Shown here piece after piece: positions 27,093 to 35,869 of a stretch of DNA of 47,743 nt. The stretch comes from an uncultured Arenicella sp. (lineage in GTDB: Bacteria; Pseudomonadota; Gammaproteobacteria; Arenicellales; Arenicellaceae), in NCBI GenBank assembly GCA_937973905.1, contig CALJJR010000081.1:1-47743 (forward strand), in the 5' to 3' direction. The position numbers were made by a program, and so were the translations under genes. The stretch's first letter is position 1. Every line of letters starts with the position of its first letter. The notes under the pieces were generated by a model, which saw only the letters and a program-made list of their open reading frames with translations, searched no databases and was not told where the DNA came from.

Positions 27093-28613
27093 GTGAACGA
27101 CAACACTGAAAACGGATCTGAGCACCAAGACGAAAACGAGCTGATTCAACAACGGCGCGAGAAGCTCGATCTATGGCGACAAAAAGGTCAGGCTTTTCCT
27201 AACACGTTTAGACCAGAACACTTGTCTGCATCGCTTCACGCTACATATGGTGAACTAGAAAAAGACGAACTAGAAGAGCGGGCCGTAGAAGTAAGCCTTG
27301 CCGGGCGTATGATGACGCGCCGCATTATGGGCAAAGCCAGTTTTGCACATTTACAAGATCGCAGCGAGCAAATTCAAATTTATCTGCAGCGCGATAGCTT
27401 GCCCGAGGGTTTCTATAACGAAGAATTCAAGCGCTGGGATATTGGCGACATTATTGGAGTCAAAGGGCAGCTGTTTAAAACCAACAAGGGAGAACTCAGC
27501 GTAAAAGTTGCTGAGGTCGAGCTGTTGGTGAAATCTCTGCGTCCATTGCCGGAAAAATTTCATGGATTAACCGACAAAGAAACGTCGTACCGTCAGCGCT
27601 ATGTAGATTTGATCATGAACGAGCAAAGTAGAGATGTGTTCAAAACGCGCTCTGCCATTGTTAGCTGTATCCGCTCTTTTCTATTGGACGAACAGTTTCT
27701 CGAAGTCGAGACGCCAATGATGCAGCCGATCCCTGGTGGTGCGGTGGCGCGCCCATTTATTACGCACCATAATGCCTTGGACATGGATCTGTTTTTGCGT
27801 ATAGCGCCGGAGCTGTATTTAAAGCGGTTGGTTGTTGGCGGCTTTGAACGAGTGTTTGAAATCAACCGCAATTTTCGTAATGAAGGCTTGAGCACACGGC
27901 ACAACCCTGAGTTCACCATGCTGGAATTTTATCAAGCCTATGCGGACTACGAAGACTTGATGGACCTAAGTGAAGCCATGCTCAAGAAGGTGGCGTCGGT
28001 GGTCACCGAAAGCGGTGTGATTACCTATCAAGAGCGGGAAATTGACTTCAATCAACCGTTCCGTCGAATGACGGTTGCAGAAGCTGTTTTGCATTTCAAT
28101 GAGTCTCTGAGTGAAGCAGACTTGCAAGATGAAACACGCTTACGTGACTACGCGGCGGAGCTTAAGGTTCACGTTAAGGACTCCTACGGTCTTGGCAAGC
28201 TGCAGATAGAAATTTTTGAGAAAACGGTAGAAGAGAAGTTGTTAGAGCCAACCTTTATTACTCAGTATCCGGTTGAGGTGTCACCGCTTTCCCGTCGCAA
28301 TGACAGTGACAACTTTGTAACCGATCGCTTTGAACTGTTTATTGCCGGTCGAGAAATAGCCAACGGTTTTTCAGAGTTAAATGATCCCGAAGATCAAGCC
28401 GATCGTTTTCAGCAACAAGTGGCGGAAAAAGACGCTGGTGATATAGAGGCCATGCATTTCGATGCCGATTACATTCGTGCTCTGGAGTATGGCATGCCAC
28501 CTACAGCAGGTGAGGGTATCGGTATTGATCGGCTGGTTATGTTGTTCACCGATTCCGCATCAATTCGTGATGTGTTGTTGTTCCCACATATGCGGCCGGA
28601 AGCCAGCGCTTAA
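27093..28613 (+). CDS. lysS: Lysyl-tRNA synthetase, class II
   Basis: 506 aa, starting at GTG 27093 after an AAGAG site. An N-terminal OB-fold anticodon domain (~65-150, [21 protein letters not shown]) is followed by the class II core: motif 1 around [18 protein letters not shown], motif 2 [19 protein letters not shown], and motif 3 [12 protein letters not shown] at the C-terminus. It charges tRNA-Lys in the cytoplasm. Its placement right after prfB is the arrangement found in E. coli and many gammaproteobacteria. Eleven bases separate it from the LolC/E-type gene. Confidence 0.96.
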   Translation: MNDNTENGSEHQDENELIQQRREKLDLWRQKGQAFPNTFRPEHLSASLHATYGELEKDELEERAVEVSLAGRMMTRRIMGKASFAHLQDRSEQIQIYLQRDSLPEGFYNEEFKRWDIGDIIGVKGQLFKTNKGELSVKVAEVELLVKSLRPLPEKFHGLTDKETSYRQRYVDLIMNEQSRDVFKTRSAIVSCIRSFLLDEQFLEVETPMMQPIPGGAVARPFITHHNALDMDLFLRIAPELYLKRLVVGGFERVFEINRNFRNEGLSTRHNPEFTMLEFYQAYADYEDLMDLSEAMLKKVASVVTESGVITYQEREIDFNQPFRRMTVAEAVLHFNESLSEADLQDETRLRDYAAELKVHVKDSYGLGKLQIEIFEKTVEEKLLEPTFITQYPVEVSPLSRRNDSDNFVTDRFELFIAGREIANGFSELNDPEDQADRFQQQVAEKDAGDIEAMHFDADYIRALEYGMPPTAGEGIGIDRLVMLFTDSASIRDVLLFPHMRPEASA

Positions 28614-28624
28614 CAGGCCTAGAT

Positions 28625-29878
28625 ATGTCGGCGGTTAACCTACCAATCCTGATCGGGGCACGTTACTCACGCGCTAAACGGCGTAACGGCTTTATCTCGT
28701 TTATCTCTGGTATTTCCATGATTGGAATTGCCTTGGGTGTGTGGGTATTGATTACCGTAATCTCGATCATGAATGGCTTTGGCAACGAACTTCGCGGGCG
28801 CGTGCTGGATGTTACCTCTCATGTCACCGTTAACGGTCAGAGCGGTTGGTTATCAGATTGGCGCGCCTTAGCGCCAACTCTAGATGCAAACTCGTCGGTC
28901 AAAGGGCACGCGCCCTATATCTACGCGCAAGGTCTAGCGACCTACAGCAGTGCGGTCAGTGGTGCTTTAGTGCGCGGCGTGCTGCCTGAAGAAGAACATA
29001 AGGTGTCTCCGATAGCCGAACACATGTTGGTGGGCAAATTTTCCGATCTAACTCCCGGGTCTTACAACACCGTTCTAGGCGAAGGCTTGGCCGACACCTT
29101 GCGTGCCGAGGTGGGAGACAAGATCACCTTGATTTCTCCTCAAGGCCAATCTACTCCGGCAGGCTTAATGCCGCGGCTTCGACGTTTTACTGTGGTGGGT
29201 ATTTTTGGTGGTATCGGCCCTGACGAATTTGATCAATCCCTTGCTTACGTTCACATGCGGGACGCCGCTAAGCTGTATAAAGCGGGCAATCAAGTCAGTG
29301 GTGTTCGCGTCACCTTAGAGGACCCGTATGATGCAAGGCAGGTTGGCGCTGAGCTGGCCGATGAGTTCAACTTTAAATATTACGTCGACAATTGGACGCG
29401 CCAATATAAAAACTTCTTTCGAGCCTTGGAAGTTGAGCGCCGCATGACCTTTATTGTGTTGTTCCTCATCGTTGCGGTCGCTGCTTTTAATATTGTTTCA
29501 ACCTTGGTGATGGTGGTTACCGATAAACGCGCGGATATCGCCATTTTGCGCACTCTAGGGCTGTCTCCCAACGGCGTTATGGGCATATTTTTTGTGCAGG
29601 GTGTCACCTCTGGTTTGCTCGGTACTGTTATCGGGGCCGTGTTGGGCGTTCTAACCGCACTCAATATTGGTGACATTATTTTGTTTGTGGAGAACCTGGT
29701 GGGTTATCAACTTTTTCCTGCCGATGTTTACATCATCACAGATTTTCCTGCCGAGCTACGATGGAGCGATGTGACCACGATTGTTTCCGCGTCCATTGTA
29801 TTAAGTATGCTTGCCACGCTGTACCCAGCTTGGCGTGCCTCTAAGACTCAACCCGCTGAAGCATTGCGCTACGAATAA
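28625..29878 (+). CDS. lolC: Lipoprotein-releasing ABC transporter permease LolC/LolE family
   Basis: 417 aa, the usual size. TM1 is preceded by the cytoplasmic [19 protein letters not shown], a large periplasmic domain covers ~45-265, and three more helices follow. The region [21 protein letters not shown] and [10 protein letters not shown] (coupling helix) are typical of LolCE. The complex takes lipoproteins from the inner membrane and hands them to LolA. The stop is one base before the LolD start (TAATATG). Only one permease gene is present, so it may form a homodimer (LolF-like), or lolE is elsewhere. Confidence 0.9.
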   Translation: MSAVNLPILIGARYSRAKRRNGFISFISGISMIGIALGVWVLITVISIMNGFGNELRGRVLDVTSHVTVNGQSGWLSDWRALAPTLDANSSVKGHAPYIYAQGLATYSSAVSGALVRGVLPEEEHKVSPIAEHMLVGKFSDLTPGSYNTVLGEGLADTLRAEVGDKITLISPQGQSTPAGLMPRLRRFTVVGIFGGIGPDEFDQSLAYVHMRDAAKLYKAGNQVSGVRVTLEDPYDARQVGAELADEFNFKYYVDNWTRQYKNFFRALEVERRMTFIVLFLIVAVAAFNIVSTLVMVVTDKRADIAILRTLGLSPNGVMGIFFVQGVTSGLLGTVIGAVLGVLTALNIGDIILFVENLVGYQLFPADVYIITDFPAELRWSDVTTIVSASIVLSMLATLYPAWRASKTQPAEALRYE

Positions 29879-29879
29879 T

Positions 29880-30566
29880 ATGAGCCTTTCTGGAATATTA
29901 CGTTGTGAACAATTGGGGCGGGTGTACTCAGAAGGCCCCCTTGAGGTTGAGGTTCTGAGTGCGATCAATCTTGATATTCAAGAGGGTGAGCGAATTGCCA
30001 TTGTTGGCGCCTCAGGTTCAGGTAAGAGCACCTTGCTGCACTTGTTGGGCGGTCTAGATTTGCCCACCACGGGATCGGTTTGGATTAACGGGCAGGAGAT
30101 ATCTGGCGTTTCCGATAAGGCTCGTGGCGAGATTCGTAATCGGTATCTCGGCTTTGTCTATCAATTTCATCATTTGTTGCCAGAGTTTACTGCGTTGGAA
30201 AATGTCGCCATGCCTTTGTTCGTGCGTGGTGATGATAAAGCTGAGGCTGAGGAAGCCGCGCGAACTTTACTAGAACAAATTGGCTTGGGACATCGCCTGA
30301 TGCATCGGCCAATAGAGCTTTCTGGTGGAGAGCGTCAGCGTGCCGCAATAGCTCGAGCCTTGGTCACGCGGCCACATTGTGTGTTAGCCGATGAACCAAC
30401 CGGCAATCTAGATCATAAAACAGCCGATACCGTGTTCAATATGATGATGGAGCTCAACCAGCAAATCGATACTGCGCTTATTATGGTCACTCACGACTTA
30501 AGTCTGGCCGATAGAATGGATAAGATTTTTCATCTTGAGGACGGCGTTTTACAACAAACGCAGTAG
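29880..30566 (+). CDS. lolD: Lipoprotein-releasing ABC ATPase LolD
   Basis: 228 aa from ATG 29880; an open frame extends 23 codons into lolC but has no reason to be used. Walker [12 protein letters not shown] (43-53), Q-loop [18 protein letters not shown], signature [15 protein letters not shown], Walker [13 protein letters not shown] and H-loop VTHD are all intact. [17 protein letters not shown] is characteristic of LolD. It drives lipoprotein extraction by the LolC/E permease. The next gene begins right after its TAG. Confidence 0.94.
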   Translation: MSLSGILRCEQLGRVYSEGPLEVEVLSAINLDIQEGERIAIVGASGSGKSTLLHLLGGLDLPTTGSVWINGQEISGVSDKARGEIRNRYLGFVYQFHHLLPEFTALENVAMPLFVRGDDKAEAEEAARTLLEQIGLGHRLMHRPIELSGGERQRAAIARALVTRPHCVLADEPTGNLDHKTADTVFNMMMELNQQIDTALIMVTHDLSLADRMDKIFHLEDGVLQQTQ

Positions 30567-30578
30567 TTGCTTAAGCAG

Positions 30579-30884
30579 ATGCCAGAAAAGCTGCGTGACT
30601 TGCCTGGCCTGGGTATAAAAACTGAGCAAGCATTGATGGACGTAGGGATTGAGTCGCCTGCAGATCTATTGGCTCTAGGGGCAATCCCAACTTTTTTGCG
30701 TTTGGCGGAGAAACGGGCTAAACGGCACAGTTTAAATTTCCTTTATGCGCTCGTTGGAGCGATAGAAGGCAGATCATGGTTGTCGGTGGCGCAGCAGGAC
30801 CGTTACAGCTTGTTGATGGAGTTAGAAGGATATCAAGAGCTGGAAGCTTGGCTGAGTGAGGCGGAAAACGAGCCTAGGCTATAA
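30579..30884 (+). CDS. TfoX C-terminal-domain protein
   Basis: 101 aa from ATG 30579, chosen over a TTG at 30567. LRDLPGLGIKTEQALMDVGIESPADLLALGA is the helix-hairpin-helix start of a TfoX C-terminal domain; the following helical half (RLAEKRAKRHSLNFLYALVGAIEG) agrees. The N-terminal TfoX domain of the competence regulator is missing, so it is a stand-alone domain of the kind found as small orphan genes. It lies 12 bp after lolD and is probably co-transcribed. Function not established; a link to competence is not supported here. Confidence 0.75.
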   Translation: MPEKLRDLPGLGIKTEQALMDVGIESPADLLALGAIPTFLRLAEKRAKRHSLNFLYALVGAIEGRSWLSVAQQDRYSLLMELEGYQELEAWLSEAENEPRL

Positions 30885-31243
30885 GTGCCCCTTGATTTAT
30901 AGCGACAAAATACCATCTGCTTATAAATATTTTTGCTTTTAAAATTGAGATGCATTGCTCTTCTTAATAAGAGGCCGAGCACGGAAATAAGCGCGCACTT
31001 TATTGGGGCGTGATGCGACGCAAGGAATTTCTCGCACCGCAAGGCACTGCACCGGCTTGGTGATGAGCAAGGCACTCATTCAGTGCTTCATATGTCGTTC
31101 AGTTATGCACGGAATAAAAACTGATCATTGTTAACCCTAACGTTCTAGGCATAACGTATTTGCAACGCCAGAACGGCCCGCCTTAATTGCAGTTGCTCGG
31201 GCCGCTCCTAATTCAAGTTAGTACCGATGTGGAGAACTATTGT
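30885..31243. other. Long intergenic region before the AP2-domain gene
   Basis: 359 bases, clearly more AT-rich in its left half. The only structure I can support is a GC-rich hairpin at 31174-31204, listed separately. No open frame with a ribosome site, no integron attC core pair and no tRNA-like fold was found. A promoter for the AP2 gene is expected here, but none of the hexamers stands out. Confidence 0.5.
31174..31204 (+). promoter_or_regulatory. 5' UTR hairpin upstream of the AP2-domain gene
   Basis: CGGCCCG (31174-31180) pairs perfectly with CGGGCCG (31198-31204) around a 17-base loop. It ends 26 bases before the GGAGA ribosome site. No T-tract follows, so it is not a standard terminator; an RNA leader structure is possible. 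Confidence 0.4.
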
Positions 31244-31819
31244 ATGCGCAAGAATAATGAAACTTCGACCAAGATGTACGGCATCTCTCGTGTTGATTGT
31301 GAACGGAATCGAACTCACGCCTGGCGCGTCAGCCTTATGCGTCAGGGCAAACGCCATGTTAAGAACTTCACCGACAAGACGGCGGGTGGCAAACAAGCGG
31401 CATTGCTAAAGGCCATGGATTTTCGTGACCAATTGTTGATTGATTATCCACCTATCTCTAGAAAAGAGTTTTGCGATGCCAAGCGTCGCAATAATAAAAC
31501 CGGTATCACGGGTGTTTATAAATACCGTAAAACTTATCGACTGAAAGATGGTACGCAAAAGGAATCTTGGTATTGGGAGGCGAATTGGCCTGACTCCAAT
31601 GGCGAAAGCGTTAGTGAATCTTTCCCAGTAAAGCGTTACGGCGATGATATGGCCAAGCAAATGGCGATTCGTGCAAGACAGCGAGGCTTACAGACGGTTA
31701 AAGGCATATTCTGGGCGGCTGAACGAGGCGCTATTGGCTTAACGCCATCGTCCATCAATGAGATAGATTTCGCTCATCGAGAATTCAAACCTGCTATTCA
31801 GCTACAAGTTGGCACTTAG
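31244..31819 (+). CDS. Small AP2-like DNA-binding domain protein
   Basis: 191 aa from ATG 31244; GGAGA at 31231-31235 with an eight-base spacing fixes the start, and the longer frame is rejected. Two AP2/ERF-like three-stranded segments seem present: residues ~11-60 (MYGISRVDCERNR...WRVSLMRQGKRHVKNF, then AALLKAMDFRDQL) and ~80-150 (NNKTGITGVYKYRK...WYWEANWPDSNGE...FPVKRYGDDMAKQMAIRARQ). Bacterial AP2 domains often accompany HNH endonucleases; none is present here. The stop overlaps imuB tail to tail by four bases. Possible DNA-binding regulator or structure-specific binder. The AP2 call is by eye, moderate certainty. Confidence 0.62.
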   Translation: MRKNNETSTKMYGISRVDCERNRTHAWRVSLMRQGKRHVKNFTDKTAGGKQAALLKAMDFRDQLLIDYPPISRKEFCDAKRRNNKTGITGVYKYRKTYRLKDGTQKESWYWEANWPDSNGESVSESFPVKRYGDDMAKQMAIRARQRGLQTVKGIFWAAERGAIGLTPSSINEIDFAHREFKPAIQLQVGT

Positions 31820-33318
31820 GCAAATAAGCCGTGTAAAAACCAATCACGGGTATCTCGATCAAAAAATAACCAGAGTAGGCGGCCACTACGTTGTCGAGCG
31901 ATAAAGTAATCACGGCTCTGTATTTTGCTCCACCAATGGCTTGTAATACGGTCCGGCCCGTGGATGATGGTGAGCGGGCCATCTAATAACGGCTGCCTGA
32001 AATTATTTTGCTTTACAAACGGCTCAGGGCTTTGTGGTAAGCGTTGTGGGTTTTCTAGTAGCCATAGCGGTTGGTCTTTTAGAATGTCATCCATCTCAGT
32101 ATGTGATGACACTACATAACTGGGGGAACTTTCCTGAACTGCAGTCTGACGATCATTTGCCAGCTCTGGTAGGTGTTCAGGTGCTGCATGCACCCGGAAT
32201 AGAGCGTGATGTCCCAAGCGGTTAGTGAGCTTGTCGATCAGTTGGTTGAACTGTTCCTGATCTGGCTTGGGGTCAAAAAGATCATCGTTAAACAGCGTCT
32301 TTGGTATCAGTTGTGTGCTACTGAGTTCGATGCTGGCAAGCTCCCAGTCCAGCTTTAAGCTGGCTAGTTTGAGATCACTTAGCTCGCGAAAGGTATCAAA
32401 GGTGTTCTGTTTTGCGCTTAATCCAACCGTGACCGTTTGCAAAAGACGATTGTTTTCATGATAGAAACGCCAAGTGAAGCTACGACAAATCAATTGGCGT
32501 AAGTTAATAAACTTCATGAGGTCGTTAAGCAGACGATCAAGCTGTTGGTTTATCCAATTAAGATTGCGAATGGGTTCTGCAAAGTCGGCACTCGCAGCAA
32601 AAGTCTCCGGAGGTGTTGTTGTTATCTGCGGGTCAGCTATCCGCCCCCACAATTGATCCATGTATACGAGAAAATCAGCACCAAATCGTCTGCCTAGTTC
32701 GCTGGCTGGAATTGGCTCCAAATCTTCTAATGATTCAAAGCCGCAGTGATGCAGTTGCCTAATTGTTTTTGCCTCAATATCCAGCTTGCTAAGCTCAACC
32801 GCTAATAAGCTGCTCAAGGTATGGGAGAGGGCGTTGTCAGTGATAAGGCTTGCGTTGAAGCTTAAAACATAAGCCGCCTTTGGGGTGTGACCAATGCCCT
32901 GTACTGTATCTACTCCAAACCTCTCCAGGTCATGATTAATTAAATTAAGTAAGTGCTTTAAGCCTTTGAATAAGCTAATACTTCGGCCTACCTCTAATAG
33001 CAGAGTATCGGTCTTGTGAATGCATACTTGAGAAGTAAACCGGTAAGCCCAATGGCTCAGTTCTTGTAGCTTTCGTGCTTCTTTAGATGCATCTCGTTCA
33101 AGCAATGAAAGTGCCGGGCTGAGCATCAGAGCATGGTTAAGACTCATCCCTATTTGCAAACCAGACTGGCTGGCAATGTGGCTGCATTCAACCAATTGTT
33201 GCTGCTCTACAACAACACTCGGCAAAGCGCTATCGGCACTAATGCCTGCGCTGTTTAAGCCCAAATGGGTGAATCGCAGGCACAACCATGCTGGAGGGTC
33301 TTTGGCTTTTGCTGACAT
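31816..33318 (-). CDS. imuB: ImuB-like inactive Y-family DNA polymerase
   Basis: 500 aa, standard for ImuB. The palm start WLCLRFTHLGLNSAG lacks the acidic pair needed for catalysis, as expected of ImuB. SGLQIGMSLNHALMLSPAL and the fingers/thumb segment LSFNASLITDNALSHTL...IRQLHHCGFESLEDLEPIPASELGRRFG fit the family. ImuB is the hub linking ImuA, the beta clamp and DnaE2 in damage-induced mutagenesis. It lies 19 bp after imuA. No dnaE2 follows: the next sequence is the convergent AP2-like gene. The clamp-binding motif could not be placed confidently. Confidence 0.82.
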   Translation of the reverse strand: MSAKAKDPPAWLCLRFTHLGLNSAGISADSALPSVVVEQQQLVECSHIASQSGLQIGMSLNHALMLSPALSLLERDASKEARKLQELSHWAYRFTSQVCIHKTDTLLLEVGRSISLFKGLKHLLNLINHDLERFGVDTVQGIGHTPKAAYVLSFNASLITDNALSHTLSSLLAVELSKLDIEAKTIRQLHHCGFESLEDLEPIPASELGRRFGADFLVYMDQLWGRIADPQITTTPPETFAASADFAEPIRNLNWINQQLDRLLNDLMKFINLRQLICRSFTWRFYHENNRLLQTVTVGLSAKQNTFDTFRELSDLKLASLKLDWELASIELSSTQLIPKTLFNDDLFDPKPDQEQFNQLIDKLTNRLGHHALFRVHAAPEHLPELANDRQTAVQESSPSYVVSSHTEMDDILKDQPLWLLENPQRLPQSPEPFVKQNNFRQPLLDGPLTIIHGPDRITSHWWSKIQSRDYFIARQRSGRLLWLFFDRDTRDWFLHGLFA

Positions 33319-33337
33319 TAAAGATTACCTTGATGCG

Positions 33338-34180
33338 TTAATGCACGGCTTGCAAGGCGTTTAGTGGCGCTAACACCGTAACCGATGCTTGGCGTTGGTC
33401 TAAATGCTCCAGTAAATTAACTTCCAGCGGTATCTTAGGCGTTTGTGCTTGATTGCGATGCGGTAATAGATGCGCAGGCAGACGCTGCCAATTTTCATAA
33501 TGTGGATGCAAAGATAAGGTGCATTTTTGCCCACCCCAGCCTTGTGGCTGTTTTAGAATATTTAACTCAAGTTGGCTATAAGTATTTGTTTGTAAATGGA
33601 TTCTAAGCCCGGATGCAGACGATTGCTTAAGACAATCGCTGTGTCTGAATAATACATTCCAGGTATGATTTTTTTCCGCTGCTAATTGCAAACGTCGCAG
33701 TTCACGAGTGCTTAAGTTGGCATTGCCCGTCCAGGTAATGACCGCGGCACAACACTCAGCCAATAAAGCTTGTTCGGCGGCCCATAAGGTATCGGCTAAG
33801 GTATTGGTTTGTACAATAGTCAGCTGACTAATGTCGATCTGCTCCTTAATCAATGCCGGTGCAAACGGCAACAACGGTGGAGCGACAAATACAATGCTCT
33901 GCTGGTGACCGGTTTGTAATTGACGTAGTGCCGGGGTCAATAGCCGTAACTCACCAATGCCTGGCTCTGATAAGCCAAGCTCGGCGGTTATGCCGAGCGG
34001 CCATCCGCCGCTATGCAAGACATTATTGAATTCGTCATAGCCAGTGGTGAGTATTTGTTGGTGCTGATTCAGCTTTTGTTTATAAGCTTCGGAACCACGC
34101 CAAACCTTGCCCTTTAAGTCATCTCCATAGAGCTCAAGCAGGTGATCAATATCGGTGTTATTGGGCGGTGGTGATTGCAT
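33338..34180 (-). CDS. imuA: ImuA, RecA-like translesion accessory protein
   Basis: 280 aa. The Walker-like region is weak, as in ImuA: FNNVLHSGGWPLGITAELGLSEPGIGELRLLTPAL covers the degenerate P-loop. VFVAPPLLPFAPALIKEQIDISQLTIVQ and WAAEQALLAECCAAVITW are typical ImuA segments. ImuA modulates RecA and partners ImuB in the mutasome. The ATG at 34180 lies inside a perfect palindrome, and the -10 box sits only six bases before it, implying an operator-controlled, nearly leaderless transcript. imuB follows 19 bp later. Alternative name SulA-like in older annotation. Confidence 0.8.
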   Translation of the reverse strand: MQSPPPNNTDIDHLLELYGDDLKGKVWRGSEAYKQKLNQHQQILTTGYDEFNNVLHSGGWPLGITAELGLSEPGIGELRLLTPALRQLQTGHQQSIVFVAPPLLPFAPALIKEQIDISQLTIVQTNTLADTLWAAEQALLAECCAAVITWTGNANLSTRELRRLQLAAEKNHTWNVLFRHSDCLKQSSASGLRIHLQTNTYSQLELNILKQPQGWGGQKCTLSLHPHYENWQRLPAHLLPHRNQAQTPKIPLEVNLLEHLDQRQASVTVLAPLNALQAVH

Positions 34181-34216
34181 ATTTCAAGTATATATTGAAA
34201 TATGTACATAAATCAA
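34178..34216 (-). promoter_or_regulatory. imuA promoter with start-codon-spanning palindromic operator
   Basis: A perfect inverted repeat CATATTTCAA-N7-TTGAAATATG lies at 34178-34204 and covers the imuA start codon. On the minus strand the -35 is TTGATT (34216-34211), and the -10 is TATACT (34192-34187) with 18 bp between, or TATATA with 16. The predicted transcript start is at or near A of the ATG. This is the expected place for an SOS repressor site, although it is not the usual CTGT-N8-ACAG LexA box. Confidence 0.6.
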
Positions 34217-34243
34217 AAAGACCTTAAAAAACTAACCATAGAA

Positions 34244-34293
34244 CCTGATTAAATCAGGCGAGAGGCACATCGACTCTATGCAACTCGCCCGAT
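34244..34293 (-). terminator. Hairpin cluster downstream of the outer-membrane protein gene
   Basis: On the minus strand ATCGGGCGAG pairs with CTCGCCTGAT (plus-strand 34284-34293 with 34253-34262), ten pairs with one G-U. An overlapping short hairpin CCTGATT-A-AATCAGG occupies 34244-34258. An A-rich run on the plus strand at 34225-34231 would be the U-tract, rather far downstream. The two stems share bases and cannot both form. Confidence 0.5.
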
Positions 34294-34302
34294 GAAAATG
34301 AA

Positions 34303-34962
34303 TTAAAAGTTGTACTGCAATCCCAGTTGCAGGGTGGTAGTGGAGTAATCGAGGTTGCTTAGTATGCCATCAGCACCGGATTCACTCTCCATGTCGATGC
34401 CAGATAGATCGCCAACTCTGAGCTCAGCTGAAAGTAGCCAGCTGTCATTGATCTGACGGCCAACACCGGCAAACACCTGAAACCCGCTATCGCCATCGCT
34501 TGAATAAGAAAGCTCTTCACCATTGGCAACCAAATCAATATCAATTTCTTGTACCAAGGTGATACCAGCGCCGAGATAAGGCTGCCATTTCGAGGTAGTA
34601 GGAAAATGGTACAAGCCGTTAAGATAGAAAATATTTGCAGCATAATCGCCATCATCAAAGGTGCCACCCCCAATAACAGAGCCAGAGCTGTCATTGCTGC
34701 GATACTCCCAGCCAATTTCGGCGGCCCACGGCCCCGCGTATTGATAACCAAGGCTGAGGCCAGAGACAAAACCAGAATCAGTTTGAATGTCTATGGCGCC
34801 ACTATCAAACGGCGTGTTTTGGGCCTGTGCGTTCACATCTGAGAGGTTGCTATAGCCGATAATTGGTTTTATGTACCAACCTTGTGAATCGCCGGCCAAT
34901 ATAGGCGCGGATGTACTTGCGGTTAGCGCCGTGAGTAAGATTAAATTTGCATATCGTTGCAT
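34303..34962 (-). CDS. Outer-membrane beta-barrel protein (OmpW/OmpA-like)
   Basis: 219 aa. The signal peptide MQRYANLILLTALTASTSAPILA ends before GDSQGWYIKPIIGYS. Alternating amphipathic strands, e.g. GLSLGYQYAGPWAAEIGWEY, FYLNGLYHF, WQPYLGAGITLV, and SWLLSAELRVGDL, lead to a C-terminal LQLGLQYNF, the terminal Phe being the BamA signal. Size fits an eight-stranded barrel. AGGAGA precedes the ATG by six bases. It is divergent from a membrane LytTR regulator 115 bp away, which may control it. Ligand unknown; could serve adhesion, surface exposure or small-molecule passage. Confidence 0.85.
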   Translation of the reverse strand: MQRYANLILLTALTASTSAPILAGDSQGWYIKPIIGYSNLSDVNAQAQNTPFDSGAIDIQTDSGFVSGLSLGYQYAGPWAAEIGWEYRSNDSSGSVIGGGTFDDGDYAANIFYLNGLYHFPTTSKWQPYLGAGITLVQEIDIDLVANGEELSYSSDGDSGFQVFAGVGRQINDSWLLSAELRVGDLSGIDMESESGADGILSNLDYSTTTLQLGLQYNF

Positions 34963-35051
34963 GAGATTTCTCCTAATAAAGGTGTTTCGATGGGCCAGAT
35001 CATGAGCGGCAAAAAGTGAAAATCTCGTTTTATTTCAAAGACATTCCGATC

Positions 35052-35089
35052 TTTTGCACGAGTGGGCAGGTTTTTGCATGAGTGGGCAG
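35052..35089 (+). repeat. Direct repeat, 20-bp period, at the LytTR gene start
   Basis: TTTTGCACGAGTGGGCAG (35052-35069) and TTTTGCATGAGTGGGCAG (35072-35089) differ at one base. The second copy contains the ATG of the LytTR gene (35078). The 20-bp period puts the two copies on the same face of the helix, which resembles paired LytTR half-sites. Confidence 0.6.
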
Positions 35090-35869
35090 TTCAATCTGGG
35101 TGACATCTCGCCAAAGCGCTATTTTTTACTGGGCTCTGCAGCGCTGGGCGTCTTATTTGCACTGATAACGCCAGGCGACTTCAACGTTGAACAATTCACT
35201 TTGCTGCTGCTGCAATGGCAATTTCAGACCTTGGTGCCAATCTGTATTATTTTGTTGGCGATGAATTGGGTGACCAAGATTGATTGGGTGCTGCAACAAG
35301 CTCAGATTGCTCGCTTGTTGATAGGTGGTCTGCTGGGGGCAGTGATGTTCTCACCGATCGCGATGTGGTTCGATGTAGTCGTGCTTGGAGAATCATTGCA
35401 ATACGGATTCTGGCGAGAATCAGCGCAAGAATTTATTGCCTTGTGTGTGCCGGTGACCTTAGGTTGGTTGGCCTTGAATTTGCCGTTTTTGCTGGGTTAT
35501 TCATTGCAAGTAAACCCTGCTAACAAGTCACAAACCTCACAACCGGCCACGCCACCAACGAAATTTATGGCGCTGGTACCCGACGTAGTTCGTGATGAGG
35601 TTGTGTTGCTAAAATCAGAGCTGCACTACCTTCAAGTTGTGACTTTAAGCGGCAAAGCCCTAATTCTTTACAACTTAGAAGATGCCATCGATGAGCTCGT
35701 TCATACTTCTGGCCTCAGACCTCACCGTTCTTGGTGGGTAAACCGAAATCATATTGTTTCGGTCAAGCGAAAGAACAGAGAAGGGATCATTGAAATGGTT
35801 AGTGGGCATCGAGTGCCAGTGAGTCGACGACGCTTGCAAGAGGTGTTAAGCGCAGTAAGTTCGAGCTAG
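35078..35869 (+). CDS. Membrane-bound LytTR-family transcriptional regulator
   Basis: 263 aa from ATG 35078 (a longer TTG start at 35054 is rejected; it only adds repeat sequence). Residues ~15-140 hold four membrane segments, e.g. YFLLGSAALGVLFALIT and LVPICIILLAMNW. Residues ~165-260 are a LytTR domain: LLKSELHYLQVVTLSGKALIL, then LEDAIDELVH...RPHRSWWVNRNHIVSVKRK and GHRVPVSRRRLQEV. There is no receiver domain, so the membrane part likely senses a signal directly. The promoter region carries a 20-bp direct repeat suited to autoregulation. It is divergent from the barrel protein gene and overlaps AsmA tail to tail by four bases. Confidence 0.85.
   Translation: MSGQFNLGDISPKRYFLLGSAALGVLFALITPGDFNVEQFTLLLLQWQFQTLVPICIILLAMNWVTKIDWVLQQAQIARLLIGGLLGAVMFSPIAMWFDVVVLGESLQYGFWRESAQEFIALCVPVTLGWLALNLPFLLGYSLQVNPANKSQTSQPATPPTKFMALVPDVVRDEVVLLKSELHYLQVVTLSGKALILYNLEDAIDELVHTSGLRPHRSWWVNRNHIVSVKRKNREGIIEMVSGHRVPVSRRRLQEVLSAVSSS

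Noticed and set aside
31120-31243. Integron attC-like recombination site upstream of the AP2-like gene
   Set aside because: TAAC/GTTAG-like words and a hairpin occur, but the paired core sites and the spacing of an attC are not present.
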